From contig JAKAMV010000277.1 in the NCBI GenBank assembly GCA_021812735.1, positions 1 through 10,185 on the forward strand: a stretch of DNA of 10,185 nucleotides. The letters are read 5' to 3'. The position numbers and the translations under genes are program-made. The notes beneath the pieces were generated by a model, which was not told the origin of the DNA, did no database searches, and worked only from the letters and a program-made list of their open reading frames with translations. The number at the start of each line of letters is the position of its first letter. Within the stretch, counting starts at the first letter, position 1. Below are positions 1 through 6,268 of this stretch, piece after piece. The DNA is from Chloroflexota bacterium. GTDB taxonomy: Bacteria; Chloroflexota; Limnocylindria; Limnocylindrales; CSP1-4.

Positions 1-218
1 GTAGGCCGGTCCACCCCCACGCGCGTGGGGACGACGACTACGCGACGGAGGCCGCGCTCGCAAGGCTCGGTCCACCCCCACGCGCGTGGGGACGACACCG
101 TGTCGCCGTTGATGAAGGCGTCCTGGAACGGTCCACCCCCACGCGCGTGGGGACGACCGCCCCGTGTGGGAGCCAGTTCGGGCCGGGGTCGGTCCACCCC
201 CACGCGCGTGGGGACGAC
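1..218 (-). CRISPR. Type I-E CRISPR array, left end outside the window
   Basis: Four identical 29-base repeats lie at 7-35, 68-96, 129-157 and 190-218. They are separated by three unrelated 32-base spacers (36-67, 97-128, 158-189), an exact 61-base period typical of type I-E. Bases 1-6 are the end of another spacer, so the array continues off the left edge. Read on the minus strand, each repeat has a 5-base lead (GTCGT), a 16-base self-complementary block (CCCCACGCGCGTGGGG) and an 8-base tail (GTGGACCG). This matches the 5+16+8 plan of the E. coli I-E repeat, whose tail becomes the crRNA 5' handle and also ends in CCG. The array should therefore be transcribed on the minus strand, the same direction as the cas genes, with its newest end beside cas2 and its newest visible spacer at 158-189. 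No repeat shows any degeneracy. Confidence 0.98.
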
Positions 219-228
219 ACTGACCGTA
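219..228 (-). other. Ten-base gap between cas2 and the first repeat (leader position)
   Basis: Only ten bases separate the cas2 stop codon (229-231) from the leader-proximal repeat. Type I-E leaders usually cover tens to a couple of hundred bases and carry the array promoter and integration signals. Here any such signal must overlap the 3' end of cas2, or the array must be read through from the cas operon. A short dyad (CTGA-N5-TCAG, 220-232) spans the gap and the cas2 stop codon. It is too small to interpret with confidence. Confidence 0.5.
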
Positions 229-537
229 TCAGCCCTTCTCACGCTCAGACGGTCGCATCCTGACGAGTGTAAGGCCCTCGAAGTCCACGACCTCTCGCGT
301 CGGGTCGCCGTGGATCCGAAAAGCGAAGCCCTGCTCGTTGTCGCCCGAATGCACGAGAACAGCGGCCGCGTCGACGGCTTCGCGTTCGCCGAGGCTACGA
401 GCCACGTGATCCCAGAGCCGGTCGCGCACCTCCGCCGAGATGTGCCCGACGAAGACGCCGGCCCTGGGCTCCAGGAGCCACTTCGTGAGCTCGCCGCGCA
501 CGCTTGTCGGTGCACGCTCGAGGATGAAGATGACCAT
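229..537 (-). CDS. cas2: CRISPR-associated endoribonuclease Cas2, type I-E
   Basis: This is the 102-residue Cas2 subunit of the spacer-acquisition complex, the dimer that bridges two Cas1 dimers and holds the prespacer DNA. It aligns by eye with E. coli Cas2e along its whole length. The N-terminal strand is MVIFILERAP with the conserved acidic residue (E7), followed by RGELTKWLLEPRAGVFVG (14-31), SAEVRDRLW (34-42) and the C-terminal DFEGLTLVRMRP strand (85-96). A short charged tail (SEREKG) is a few residues longer than in E. coli. The ATG start lies 6 bases after the cas1 stop with no clear Shine-Dalgarno sequence, so translation probably depends on cas1. This is the only cas junction in the window that does not overlap. 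In I-E systems Cas2 acts mainly as a structural protein rather than a nuclease. Confidence 0.96.
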   Translation of the reverse strand: MVIFILERAPTSVRGELTKWLLEPRAGVFVGHISAEVRDRLWDHVARSLGEREAVDAAAVLVHSGDNEQGFAFRIHGDPTREVVDFEGLTLVRMRPSEREKG

Positions 538-543
538 CGCGGC

Positions 544-1506
544 TCAGACGGCTTCGAGGTCGTCGCCGAAGTTGCGGCCACCTACGACGAGTTCGCCGGA
601 GGGATCCCACAAGACTCCGGGCATCGCGGCATCGGCGTCGACATCGCTCCCGTCAACCTCGGGCTCCGCCGTGCGCGCCGCGTCAAGGAGGTGTTCGATG
701 TCGGGCACGATCCGCCCGAGAAGGCGCTGTTCCCGGAACAGGTCCCGGCACAGCAGACGCACCCGTCGTTCGATCTCGCGCTCACCTTCGGCGGCGACCT
801 GGAACGCGACGGGGATCGAGACCTCGGTCTTGTACAGGTCCGCAATGTCGTACACGAAGCTGAGCTGCTTGCCCGAATGGACAAAGCCGAGTGCTGGGCT
901 GTAGCCCGACGCGACGATCGCCGCGTGAACCACCCCGTAGAGCGCGCTGTTTGCTGCCGAGAGAGCGCGATTCACCGGGTCGGCTGACAGCCAATGCCGT
1001 CGGTCGTAGCTCCGGCCGGCCCAGTGGACCCCGGTGGCCCGGCTGAATGCTGCGTACGTCTCGCGGACCCGGATCCCCTCCTTCCCGCGGACCTGCGCGA
1101 GCGTAAGGTCCGGGTCCAGCGGCTCGGCGAAGCGAACCTCGTACATTCGTCGGACAACGCGCATTCGCGCCTCCGGGTCCGCCCACGCCGCGGCATGGCG
1201 AGCGATGTTGCGCGCGGACCGAGTCTCACCGGTCCCGGTCGCGTAGAGCCGGACGCCTTCTTCGCCTGTCCACGCGACGAGGCAACCCGTCTCGGCCAGC
1301 GTCCGGATCGCCGCGTGCGTGACCGTCGTCCCGGGCCCCAGCAGGAGGAGCGAGAGCGATGCGCACGGGACCGGGACTCGCCCCGCCGAGTCGGCGATCG
1401 CGATCGCACGGTCGTCCTGTTCGATTCGCGCGTGCTCGACGTAGAGGAAGCTGAGGCTGTCACGGGTCTTCGGCAACAGGTGAAGGTCACGGAGCGGCCC
1501 GGTCAC
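544..1506 (-). CDS. cas1: CRISPR-associated integrase Cas1, type I-E
   Basis: This is the 320-residue integrase that inserts new spacers into the array together with Cas2. The N-terminal domain carries RDSLSFLYVEHARIEQDD (15-32), the usual Cas1e opening. The metal-binding residues are all present: E143 in GKEGIRVRETY, H210 in GFVHSGKQLSFVYD, and D220 and D223 in YDIADLYK. They correspond to E. coli E141, H208, D218 and D221. The length is slightly above the E. coli protein (305) because of an acidic C-terminal extension. The start is a GTG at 1504-1506 whose last two bases form part of the cas6e stop, giving a GTGA overlap. No strong Shine-Dalgarno sequence precedes it, which suits coupled translation after cas6e. 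Confidence 0.97.
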   Translation of the reverse strand: MTGPLRDLHLLPKTRDSLSFLYVEHARIEQDDRAIAIADSAGRVPVPCASLSLLLLGPGTTVTHAAIRTLAETGCLVAWTGEEGVRLYATGTGETRSARNIARHAAAWADPEARMRVVRRMYEVRFAEPLDPDLTLAQVRGKEGIRVRETYAAFSRATGVHWAGRSYDRRHWLSADPVNRALSAANSALYGVVHAAIVASGYSPALGFVHSGKQLSFVYDIADLYKTEVSIPVAFQVAAEGEREIERRVRLLCRDLFREQRLLGRIVPDIEHLLDAARTAEPEVDGSDVDADAAMPGVLWDPSGELVVGGRNFGDDLEAV

Positions 1507-2213
1507 CGCGCCGCACTCATCGGCGCGAGCGAAAGCAGGCCGAATCCGTACGCCTTGCCGGAGCCGATCCCGGATGTCACGGCCGCGCGGAGACGATCCG
1601 CGTCCGTTACGGTGAGGACGCCATCGAACGCGGCGCCTCGCAGTGTCAGTCGCTGCGCGCCGTCGCCGGGATCATTGGCACGCCAGCCCACGAGATCACC
1701 GAGCGGGCGGACGACAACGGCGCGGGCGGCGGCGGCCGCATCTGGGCCGACGGTGAACCCGGCGTCCGCGCCCTTGCGGACGAGCCAGGCGAGGAGTGCC
1801 TCGTCGCCCCGGAGAGGAACTCGCCGGCCGTTTCGGCGAACGCCTTCGGGTCCGCTCTTCGTGTCGATCTTCACGGTCGGGTTGGCGACGAGGCGGAAGC
1901 GGAGGCTCATTCCCGCCGCCAGAGCTGCGATGACCGCATCGATGGGTTTGACCTCAGGGTGATCGTCTGCGAGGTAGCCCCGAGCCAGACGGGACCAGTC
2001 GGGCGCCGCCGTGGATTGGACGAGGAGCACGATGTGGTCACGGTGGTCACCGGCCTCCAGGCGCCACATGACGCGACCCGCGGCGTCGGCGTCCCTATCC
2101 GTCGCGGGAAACGCGGACATGATGGTCCGGTGGAGCGCTTGGAGATCGCCGAGATCCCGGCGGACGGCTCTGCTCTGCTGGTCGACGTGGAGGCGAGAGA
2201 GGTACATGGTCAC
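1503..2213 (-). CDS. cas6e: Cas6e crRNA-processing endoribonuclease (CasE/Cse3)
   Basis: This 236-residue protein cuts the array transcript at the base of each repeat hairpin and stays bound to the crRNA 3' end as part of Cascade. It opens with the family signature MYLSRLHV. H28 in LQALHRTIMSAFP corresponds to the catalytic histidine of E. coli (H20) and T. thermophilus (H26). The C-terminal glycine-rich loop GIGSGKAYGFGLL (215-227) is the RNA-binding motif of Cas6 proteins. The tyrosine three residues before the histidine in E. coli and T. thermophilus is a glutamine here (Q25). There are two possible starts. The GTG at 2213 overlaps the cas5e stop as GTGA. The ATG at 2207 begins exactly at MYLS. 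A GAGG lies 4 bases before the GTG and 10 before the ATG, so the choice stays open. Confidence 0.95.
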   Translation of the reverse strand: MTMYLSRLHVDQQSRAVRRDLGDLQALHRTIMSAFPATDRDADAAGRVMWRLEAGDHRDHIVLLVQSTAAPDWSRLARGYLADDHPEVKPIDAVIAALAAGMSLRFRLVANPTVKIDTKSGPEGVRRNGRRVPLRGDEALLAWLVRKGADAGFTVGPDAAAAARAVVVRPLGDLVGWRANDPGDGAQRLTLRGAAFDGVLTVTDADRLRAAVTSGIGSGKAYGFGLLSLAPMSAAR

Positions 2214-2905
2214 TCGTCCTCGATGATCTCGACATCTGTTCCGACGGTGAGGAACGCCGTGCGCGTGCGTCGCGGCGCGAACGTCCGGTCCGCGAACGCG
2301 GCGCCGACCGGCTGGTCGTAGCGCACGGCCTCCCCAGCGTCGTCCTCGAGGACGACGCGGAGACGCGTGCCATCGCGATCACGCCCGAACGGCGGCCGCC
2401 ACCCGACCGAGCGGAGCGCAGGTTCCAGGGGCAGGTCGACGAGCCCGGGGCCGTCGGGGGGCGCGTCGGGAAGGCGCACCGGGAGCGACGGGGGGCATGA
2501 CTTGCGGCCGAGAAAGAGCGGCCACCGCGGCGCGGCGAGCGCCTCGTCGAGCGTCGCCAGAAGCTGGCGGTCACCCTCGAGCCCGACCAGAAAGTCGGCG
2601 TCGCTGAGATAGGCTCGCCGCGAGACGACTGTGTTCTTCTGGTCGGGCTCCTTGCCCGGAACGCGGGCGACGTTCTCCGCCGTGTGGAAGTCGATCCGGA
2701 CAGCCCCCGGCTGATCCACCCGGACGCCCATGCGGAGCTCGGCGAGATCGTCGACGGGTCGAGCGCGCGGCCGGCCGAGCGCCGCCGCGAGGAGCCCGAC
2801 GACGCCGCTCTTCGACGGCTCCGTCCCCGTGTCGCGGACCTCGAACCGGCTCTCCGTCCCCCACGCCTGGAGCGGTCCGGCGAGCCGGAGCAGCAGGGTC
2901 GTCAC
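2210..2905 (-). CDS. cas5e: Cas5e Cascade subunit (CasD)
   Basis: This 231-residue RAMP-fold protein binds the crRNA 5' handle and joins the Cas7 backbone to Cas8e. The N-terminal region LLRLAGPLQAWGTESRFEVRDT (5-26), followed by PSKSGVVGLLAAALG (30-44), is the standard Cas5e opening. SRRAYLSDADFLVGLEG (95-111) and PLFLGRKSCPPS (129-140) are further conserved Cas5e blocks. The length is normal for the family. The start is GTG (2903-2905), overlapping the cas7e stop as GTGA; an AGGGG stretch upstream gives a moderate ribosome binding site. It lies between cas7e and cas6e, as in other I-E operons. Confidence 0.96.
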   Translation of the reverse strand: MTTLLLRLAGPLQAWGTESRFEVRDTGTEPSKSGVVGLLAAALGRPRARPVDDLAELRMGVRVDQPGAVRIDFHTAENVARVPGKEPDQKNTVVSRRAYLSDADFLVGLEGDRQLLATLDEALAAPRWPLFLGRKSCPPSLPVRLPDAPPDGPGLVDLPLEPALRSVGWRPPFGRDRDGTRLRVVLEDDAGEAVRYDQPVGAAFADRTFAPRRTRTAFLTVGTDVEIIEDE

Positions 2906-4044
2906 GCGGCACCCCTGGCGGCCATGTCGACCACCTGGGCGACGAGGGCGTCGACGTCATCCGCGCGCTCGATGGCGCCAGAGGCTTCCAGCTCACGGTC
3001 TGCGGCCGACCCGGCGAACCGGAGGCCACGATTGCCGTACATCCGGCCAAGACGGCCCCAGTACACCTCGAGCGCCTCGATCGAGCGGTCCACGAGATCC
3101 CCCTCGCCAGAGGCACGGACCGGCCGGAGGAAGGCGTTTGCCAGCGACCACGCGCCCGCCTCCCGCACGACGACGAGGACGTACGAGGGCGGGTTGTGGG
3201 CCGCGAAGCTGTTCTGCTTGCCGGTCGGCTCGGCGATGATTGCCGCTCGGAGGAACGCGTCGAGGGCGAGGCGAACACGATCCGCGTCGACCAGCCGCTC
3301 ACCGAGCGATGAAACGTCGACGATCGCGTATCGATAGTAGGTGGCGGCGTTGAACTCCACGGTGTCTACCATCGCGGCACCGGTCTCCTCGGGCGTCGCG
3401 AGCTCGTCCATTGCCGTGTAGTAGTCGAAGTCGATCTCGACGCGATGCGTCGAGATCGCGTGCGCCACCTGCGCCGACGCATCGACGTTCCCAGCCGGGA
3501 GCTCGGCGATCATCCGGCCGAACAGGGCGACGTCGACGCTGCGCGACTTCGCGAGGGCCGCCGTTACAGGACCCTTGAGGTCTGGCAGGCCGCTCGCGCC
3601 CTTCCGGCCGCGCGGCTTGTCAGCAACCGCCTCGGGCGCCGGTGCCGCGAGGAGCTGTTCGGCGTTGGCGAGCGCGAGATCCGCAAGCGCGTCGACCTCA
3701 TCCCGTCCGATGAACATCAGTGCGCCGACCTCGCCGTCGGTCGACTTGATCCCGCCCGCGGCCAGGACCGCGGCGCCGAGAGCGTCCGCGTCCTCGCGGG
3801 TCCGGCCACTCGCGACGAGCGAGTCCGCGATCCGGACGATGACGCGCTTGGTCCGAGTCGCACGGAGTGCCGCTGGCACGAGATCGTCCTTGGCGAACAC
3901 GCGGCGCATGGCGCGCTTGAGACTCTGGCTCGAGATCCGGGCACGCCGGACGCCGCCGAAATCGCAGTCCTTCGGCGCGCCGGTGTCGTCGCGATTGAGG
4001 TTCGACGGGGCGAAGCTCTGAAGGATGTGAAGCTCGATGATCAT
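2902..4044 (-). CDS. cas7e: Cas7e Cascade backbone subunit (CasC/Cse4)
   Basis: This 380-residue protein is the repeated backbone subunit that coats the crRNA spacer in Cascade, normally six copies per complex. The N-terminus ELHILQSFAPSNLNRDDTGAPK, with RRARISSQSLKRAMR (33-47), is the Cas7e/Cse4 signature. Later conserved blocks are HRVEIDFDYYTAMDEL (200-215), VEFNAATYYRYAIVDVSSL (229-247) and EPTGKQNSFAAHNPPSY (272-288). A low-complexity Ala/Pro/Lys linker (about 133-151) precedes the middle domain. The ATG start overlaps the cse2 stop as ATGA. A good Shine-Dalgarno sequence, AAGGAGAGG (4049-4057), precedes it. This suggests extra translation of the subunit needed in most copies. Confidence 0.97.
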   Translation of the reverse strand: MIIELHILQSFAPSNLNRDDTGAPKDCDFGGVRRARISSQSLKRAMRRVFAKDDLVPAALRATRTKRVIVRIADSLVASGRTREDADALGAAVLAAGGIKSTDGEVGALMFIGRDEVDALADLALANAEQLLAAPAPEAVADKPRGRKGASGLPDLKGPVTAALAKSRSVDVALFGRMIAELPAGNVDASAQVAHAISTHRVEIDFDYYTAMDELATPEETGAAMVDTVEFNAATYYRYAIVDVSSLGERLVDADRVRLALDAFLRAAIIAEPTGKQNSFAAHNPPSYVLVVVREAGAWSLANAFLRPVRASGEGDLVDRSIEALEVYWGRLGRMYGNRGLRFAGSAADRELEASGAIERADDVDALVAQVVDMAARGAA

Positions 4045-4616
4045 TGGTCCTCTCCTTCGTTGTTCGTGGCGGAGTCTGCGTCGTCGGTGGCTTCTGGCGC
4101 TCTACCGGCGACGAACGAGCGCGCCCAGCGGCGCTGAACGGGCTGGCCCTCGAGGTCCCACGTACGGATGTCGCGCGCGAGCATCGCCCAGTTGACGGGG
4201 ATATCCGCAGATCGGAGCAGCGTCACGGCATGACGAAGCCGCTCCCCGAGAGTCGCGGAACTCGCCGCGAGGATCGCCGTCAACCGGCGGGCGGCCCGGT
4301 CGGTTTCCCAGCCCAGGCTTCTGCCGAGCCGAGCGAACGAATCGCCGAGATCGCCATCCGTCGCAGGGATCGTGGACCGGCCCTGGTGGTAGACGGCGTA
4401 GAGGCCGGCGACGAGGCCGTAGGCGTCGAAGTCGCGATCTGTCGCTCCCCTGGGGACGACACGGTCGAGGGCGCGGATCGCATCGAAGCGGTTGGCTCCG
4501 CCACCTGCGCCCCGGCGCAGGATCGCGAGCAGCCGCCGTCCGTCCGTCAAGTCGCTGAGTCCGTCGAGGCTGGCGGCGAACGCGCGGTCACGCTCGCCGA
4601 TCTGGTACGAGCTCAT
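4041..4616 (-). CDS. cse2: Cse2/Cas11 small Cascade subunit (CasB)
   Basis: This is the 191-residue small subunit, two copies of which line the belly of Cascade and stabilise the R-loop. The helical, basic sequence carries features typical of Cse2: DLTDGRRLLAILRRGAG (22-38), an LYAVYHQG segment (72-79) and LGERLRHAVTLLRSADIPVNWAMLARDI (123-150), ending in a W(D)xExxPVQRRWARSF-type region. The open frame extends far upstream into cas8e, but the start at MSSYQIGERDR is fixed by a perfect AGGAGGTG (4625-4632) placed 8 bases before it. That start gives an ATGA overlap with the cas8e stop. The acidic, disordered-looking C-terminus (ATDDADSATNNEGEDQ) is variable in the family. Confidence 0.95.
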   Translation of the reverse strand: MSSYQIGERDRAFAASLDGLSDLTDGRRLLAILRRGAGGGANRFDAIRALDRVVPRGATDRDFDAYGLVAGLYAVYHQGRSTIPATDGDLGDSFARLGRSLGWETDRAARRLTAILAASSATLGERLRHAVTLLRSADIPVNWAMLARDIRTWDLEGQPVQRRWARSFVAGRAPEATDDADSATNNEGEDQ

Positions 4617-6268
4617 GTCGATGCCACCTCCTGCCGCCGTCGCGAGGCGCCGAGCACCTGCGCGATGCCTGCGTTGAACGCCCGCTCGCCGTCGGCGACC
4701 GCGAAGAGGGTGCGCGCTCCACCGCCGAGCCCACTCGTTGCGCGGACGAACGCGTCTCGCGCGGCGACGCGAACAGCGTCCTGCCAACGCTCGATCGCCG
4801 CAGTGCGCTCGGCGTCGGGGTCCGCAGCTGCGCCGGCGTCGGCCAGCTGGCCCAGGAGGAGCGCAAACGGGGCCGCGAGCGCGGCCCAGTAGCGCGGGGC
4901 TGCGCCGAGCCCGTCGATGAACACCTCGATCGCCCTTGGCTTCTTCTTGCTCACCTTGATTCCGAGCGCGATCGCGAGGCGGGCCAGCGGCCGAGGAAGC
5001 CCTCCACCCGCCCTTTCGATGCTGCCGTCCCCGAGCATCGCCCCGATGCGTTCGGCGGCCCTGAGCGCGCCCTTGATCTGCTCGGCGAACGTTGGGTCCC
5101 GCAGCCCCGCGGTCGGGACCGACAGGTTCTCGCGTCGCCAGAGGAGCGTCTTCGCCTGGTCTGCGACAATCCCTCCTGCCTCGAGCGCCATGAGGCGAGA
5201 CCCGCCGAAGTCGCCGAGCCCAGAGAACGCGAGCTCTGCCGCCCAGCCAAGCACCCCCGGAGAGCGCCACACTGGGTCTGCCCTGGACGCGGCAAGCAGG
5301 ACGGTGCTGTCGCGCCAGAGCGATCGAGTCGCCGACATGCGCAGGGCCCTGTACGGCGAAGGGCCGCTCTTGGACCGAGGCTCGACAAATGCCAGCATCG
5401 TCGGCTCGAGCGCCCATTGATCCCGTCCCGCGGCAACACGGTCACCCGACACCATCGCGGCGGCCGCGATCATTCCACCGGTCTGCGGAGGCTCGATCTC
5501 GATCCGACGACTCTGCCAGGTCAGGATGTCGAGGTACCCGGTCGGCTGACGGGTCGCGCCGTCGGCCGCGGCATCACGCTCCCATGCTGGGAGGTCGCGC
5601 GTCACGCCCTCGACCGGGACGTTGGACGCCGGGTCGTACCGAACGAGGTTCGTCATGAGCGTCTCGAACAGCGTCCGTCCGCGCGCCCGAAAGACGGCCG
5701 CCCGCGCGGCGGGCGCATCGACGGAGGTCTTGTCGGTCGAGCCGGGCGGCGGAGTCATCAATCCGCCGAGCGCGAACGTCTGCTGCGCGACCACGGTGCG
5801 AGCTGCCCTCGCCGGGGTGAACCTTGAGTCGACCGTGTGGTCGAAGAGCAGCGCGGCATTGCCCTCGGAGGCGAGCTCGTGTGTGAGGCGCGCGATGGGC
5901 CGCGCCTTCACGCCCGCGGCCAGGAGTCCGCGGCTCTGGTAGAACGGCCGATCGACGTCCAACAGATCGAACCGGTCCGCGAGTCGATCCAGGTACGCGT
6001 CGATCGCCGCCCCGTCGAAGCGTCCTGGCACCCACAGGCTCTGCCACTCCTGTTGCGAGCGCGGGCCGTTCACCACGCGGTGAATCAACGCGAGGAACAG
6101 GCGGTGAAGCGCGATCTCGACGAGCGGAGAGGCGTCGGCGATCGCCCGGAGCTCGTGTGCGCGGACGAGCGTGTCGCGGATCCCGAGCTCGATGCCAGCC
6201 CCAGTTCGGTCGATCAGCGGAATCCACGGTTCGGTCCGCAGGTCGAAGTGGACGGGCGAGTCGGTCAT
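4613..6268 (-). CDS. cas8e: Cas8e large Cascade subunit (CasA/Cse1)
   Basis: This 551-residue large subunit recognises the PAM, starts DNA unwinding and recruits Cas3. The opening FDLRTEPWIPLID (8-20) is the Cse1 N-terminal signature. LLFDHTVDS (140-148) and VVAQQTFALGGLM (159-171) match the actinobacterial-type Cse1 core, and a four-helix-bundle-like C-terminal region follows from about 420. I see no cysteine anywhere in the protein, so the cysteine-rich zinc-type segments of E. coli Cse1 are missing. The start is set by AGGAGG (6275-6280), 6 bases before ATG. A start 22 codons further upstream would add an Arg/Ser-rich leader without family support. The ATG overlaps the cas3 stop as ATGA. 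Confidence 0.96.
   Translation of the reverse strand: MTDSPVHFDLRTEPWIPLIDRTGAGIELGIRDTLVRAHELRAIADASPLVEIALHRLFLALIHRVVNGPRSQQEWQSLWVPGRFDGAAIDAYLDRLADRFDLLDVDRPFYQSRGLLAAGVKARPIARLTHELASEGNAALLFDHTVDSRFTPARAARTVVAQQTFALGGLMTPPPGSTDKTSVDAPAARAAVFRARGRTLFETLMTNLVRYDPASNVPVEGVTRDLPAWERDAAADGATRQPTGYLDILTWQSRRIEIEPPQTGGMIAAAAMVSGDRVAAGRDQWALEPTMLAFVEPRSKSGPSPYRALRMSATRSLWRDSTVLLAASRADPVWRSPGVLGWAAELAFSGLGDFGGSRLMALEAGGIVADQAKTLLWRRENLSVPTAGLRDPTFAEQIKGALRAAERIGAMLGDGSIERAGGGLPRPLARLAIALGIKVSKKKPRAIEVFIDGLGAAPRYWAALAAPFALLLGQLADAGAAADPDAERTAAIERWQDAVRVAARDAFVRATSGLGGGARTLFAVADGERAFNAGIAQVLGASRRRQEVAST

Noticed and set aside
1..218. Possible plus-strand transcription of the array
   Set aside because: The stem and handle layout matches known I-E repeats only on the minus strand, in the same direction as cas genes. 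The missing leader is the only argument for the opposite, and it is listed as a finding.
25..987. Plus-strand open frame spanning the array and antisense to cas2 and cas1
   Set aside because: Its beginning is translated CRISPR repeat, and the rest is the reverse of well-supported cas2 and cas1.
994..1962. Plus-strand open frame of 322 codons opposite cas1 and cas6e
   Set aside because: It is antisense to two conserved genes and shows no recognisable protein motif.
4617..5417. Upstream extension of the cse2 frame to 458 codons
   Set aside because: The extra part is Arg/Gly-rich shadow sequence inside cas8e. A perfect ribosome binding site and the family start signature fix the start at 4616.
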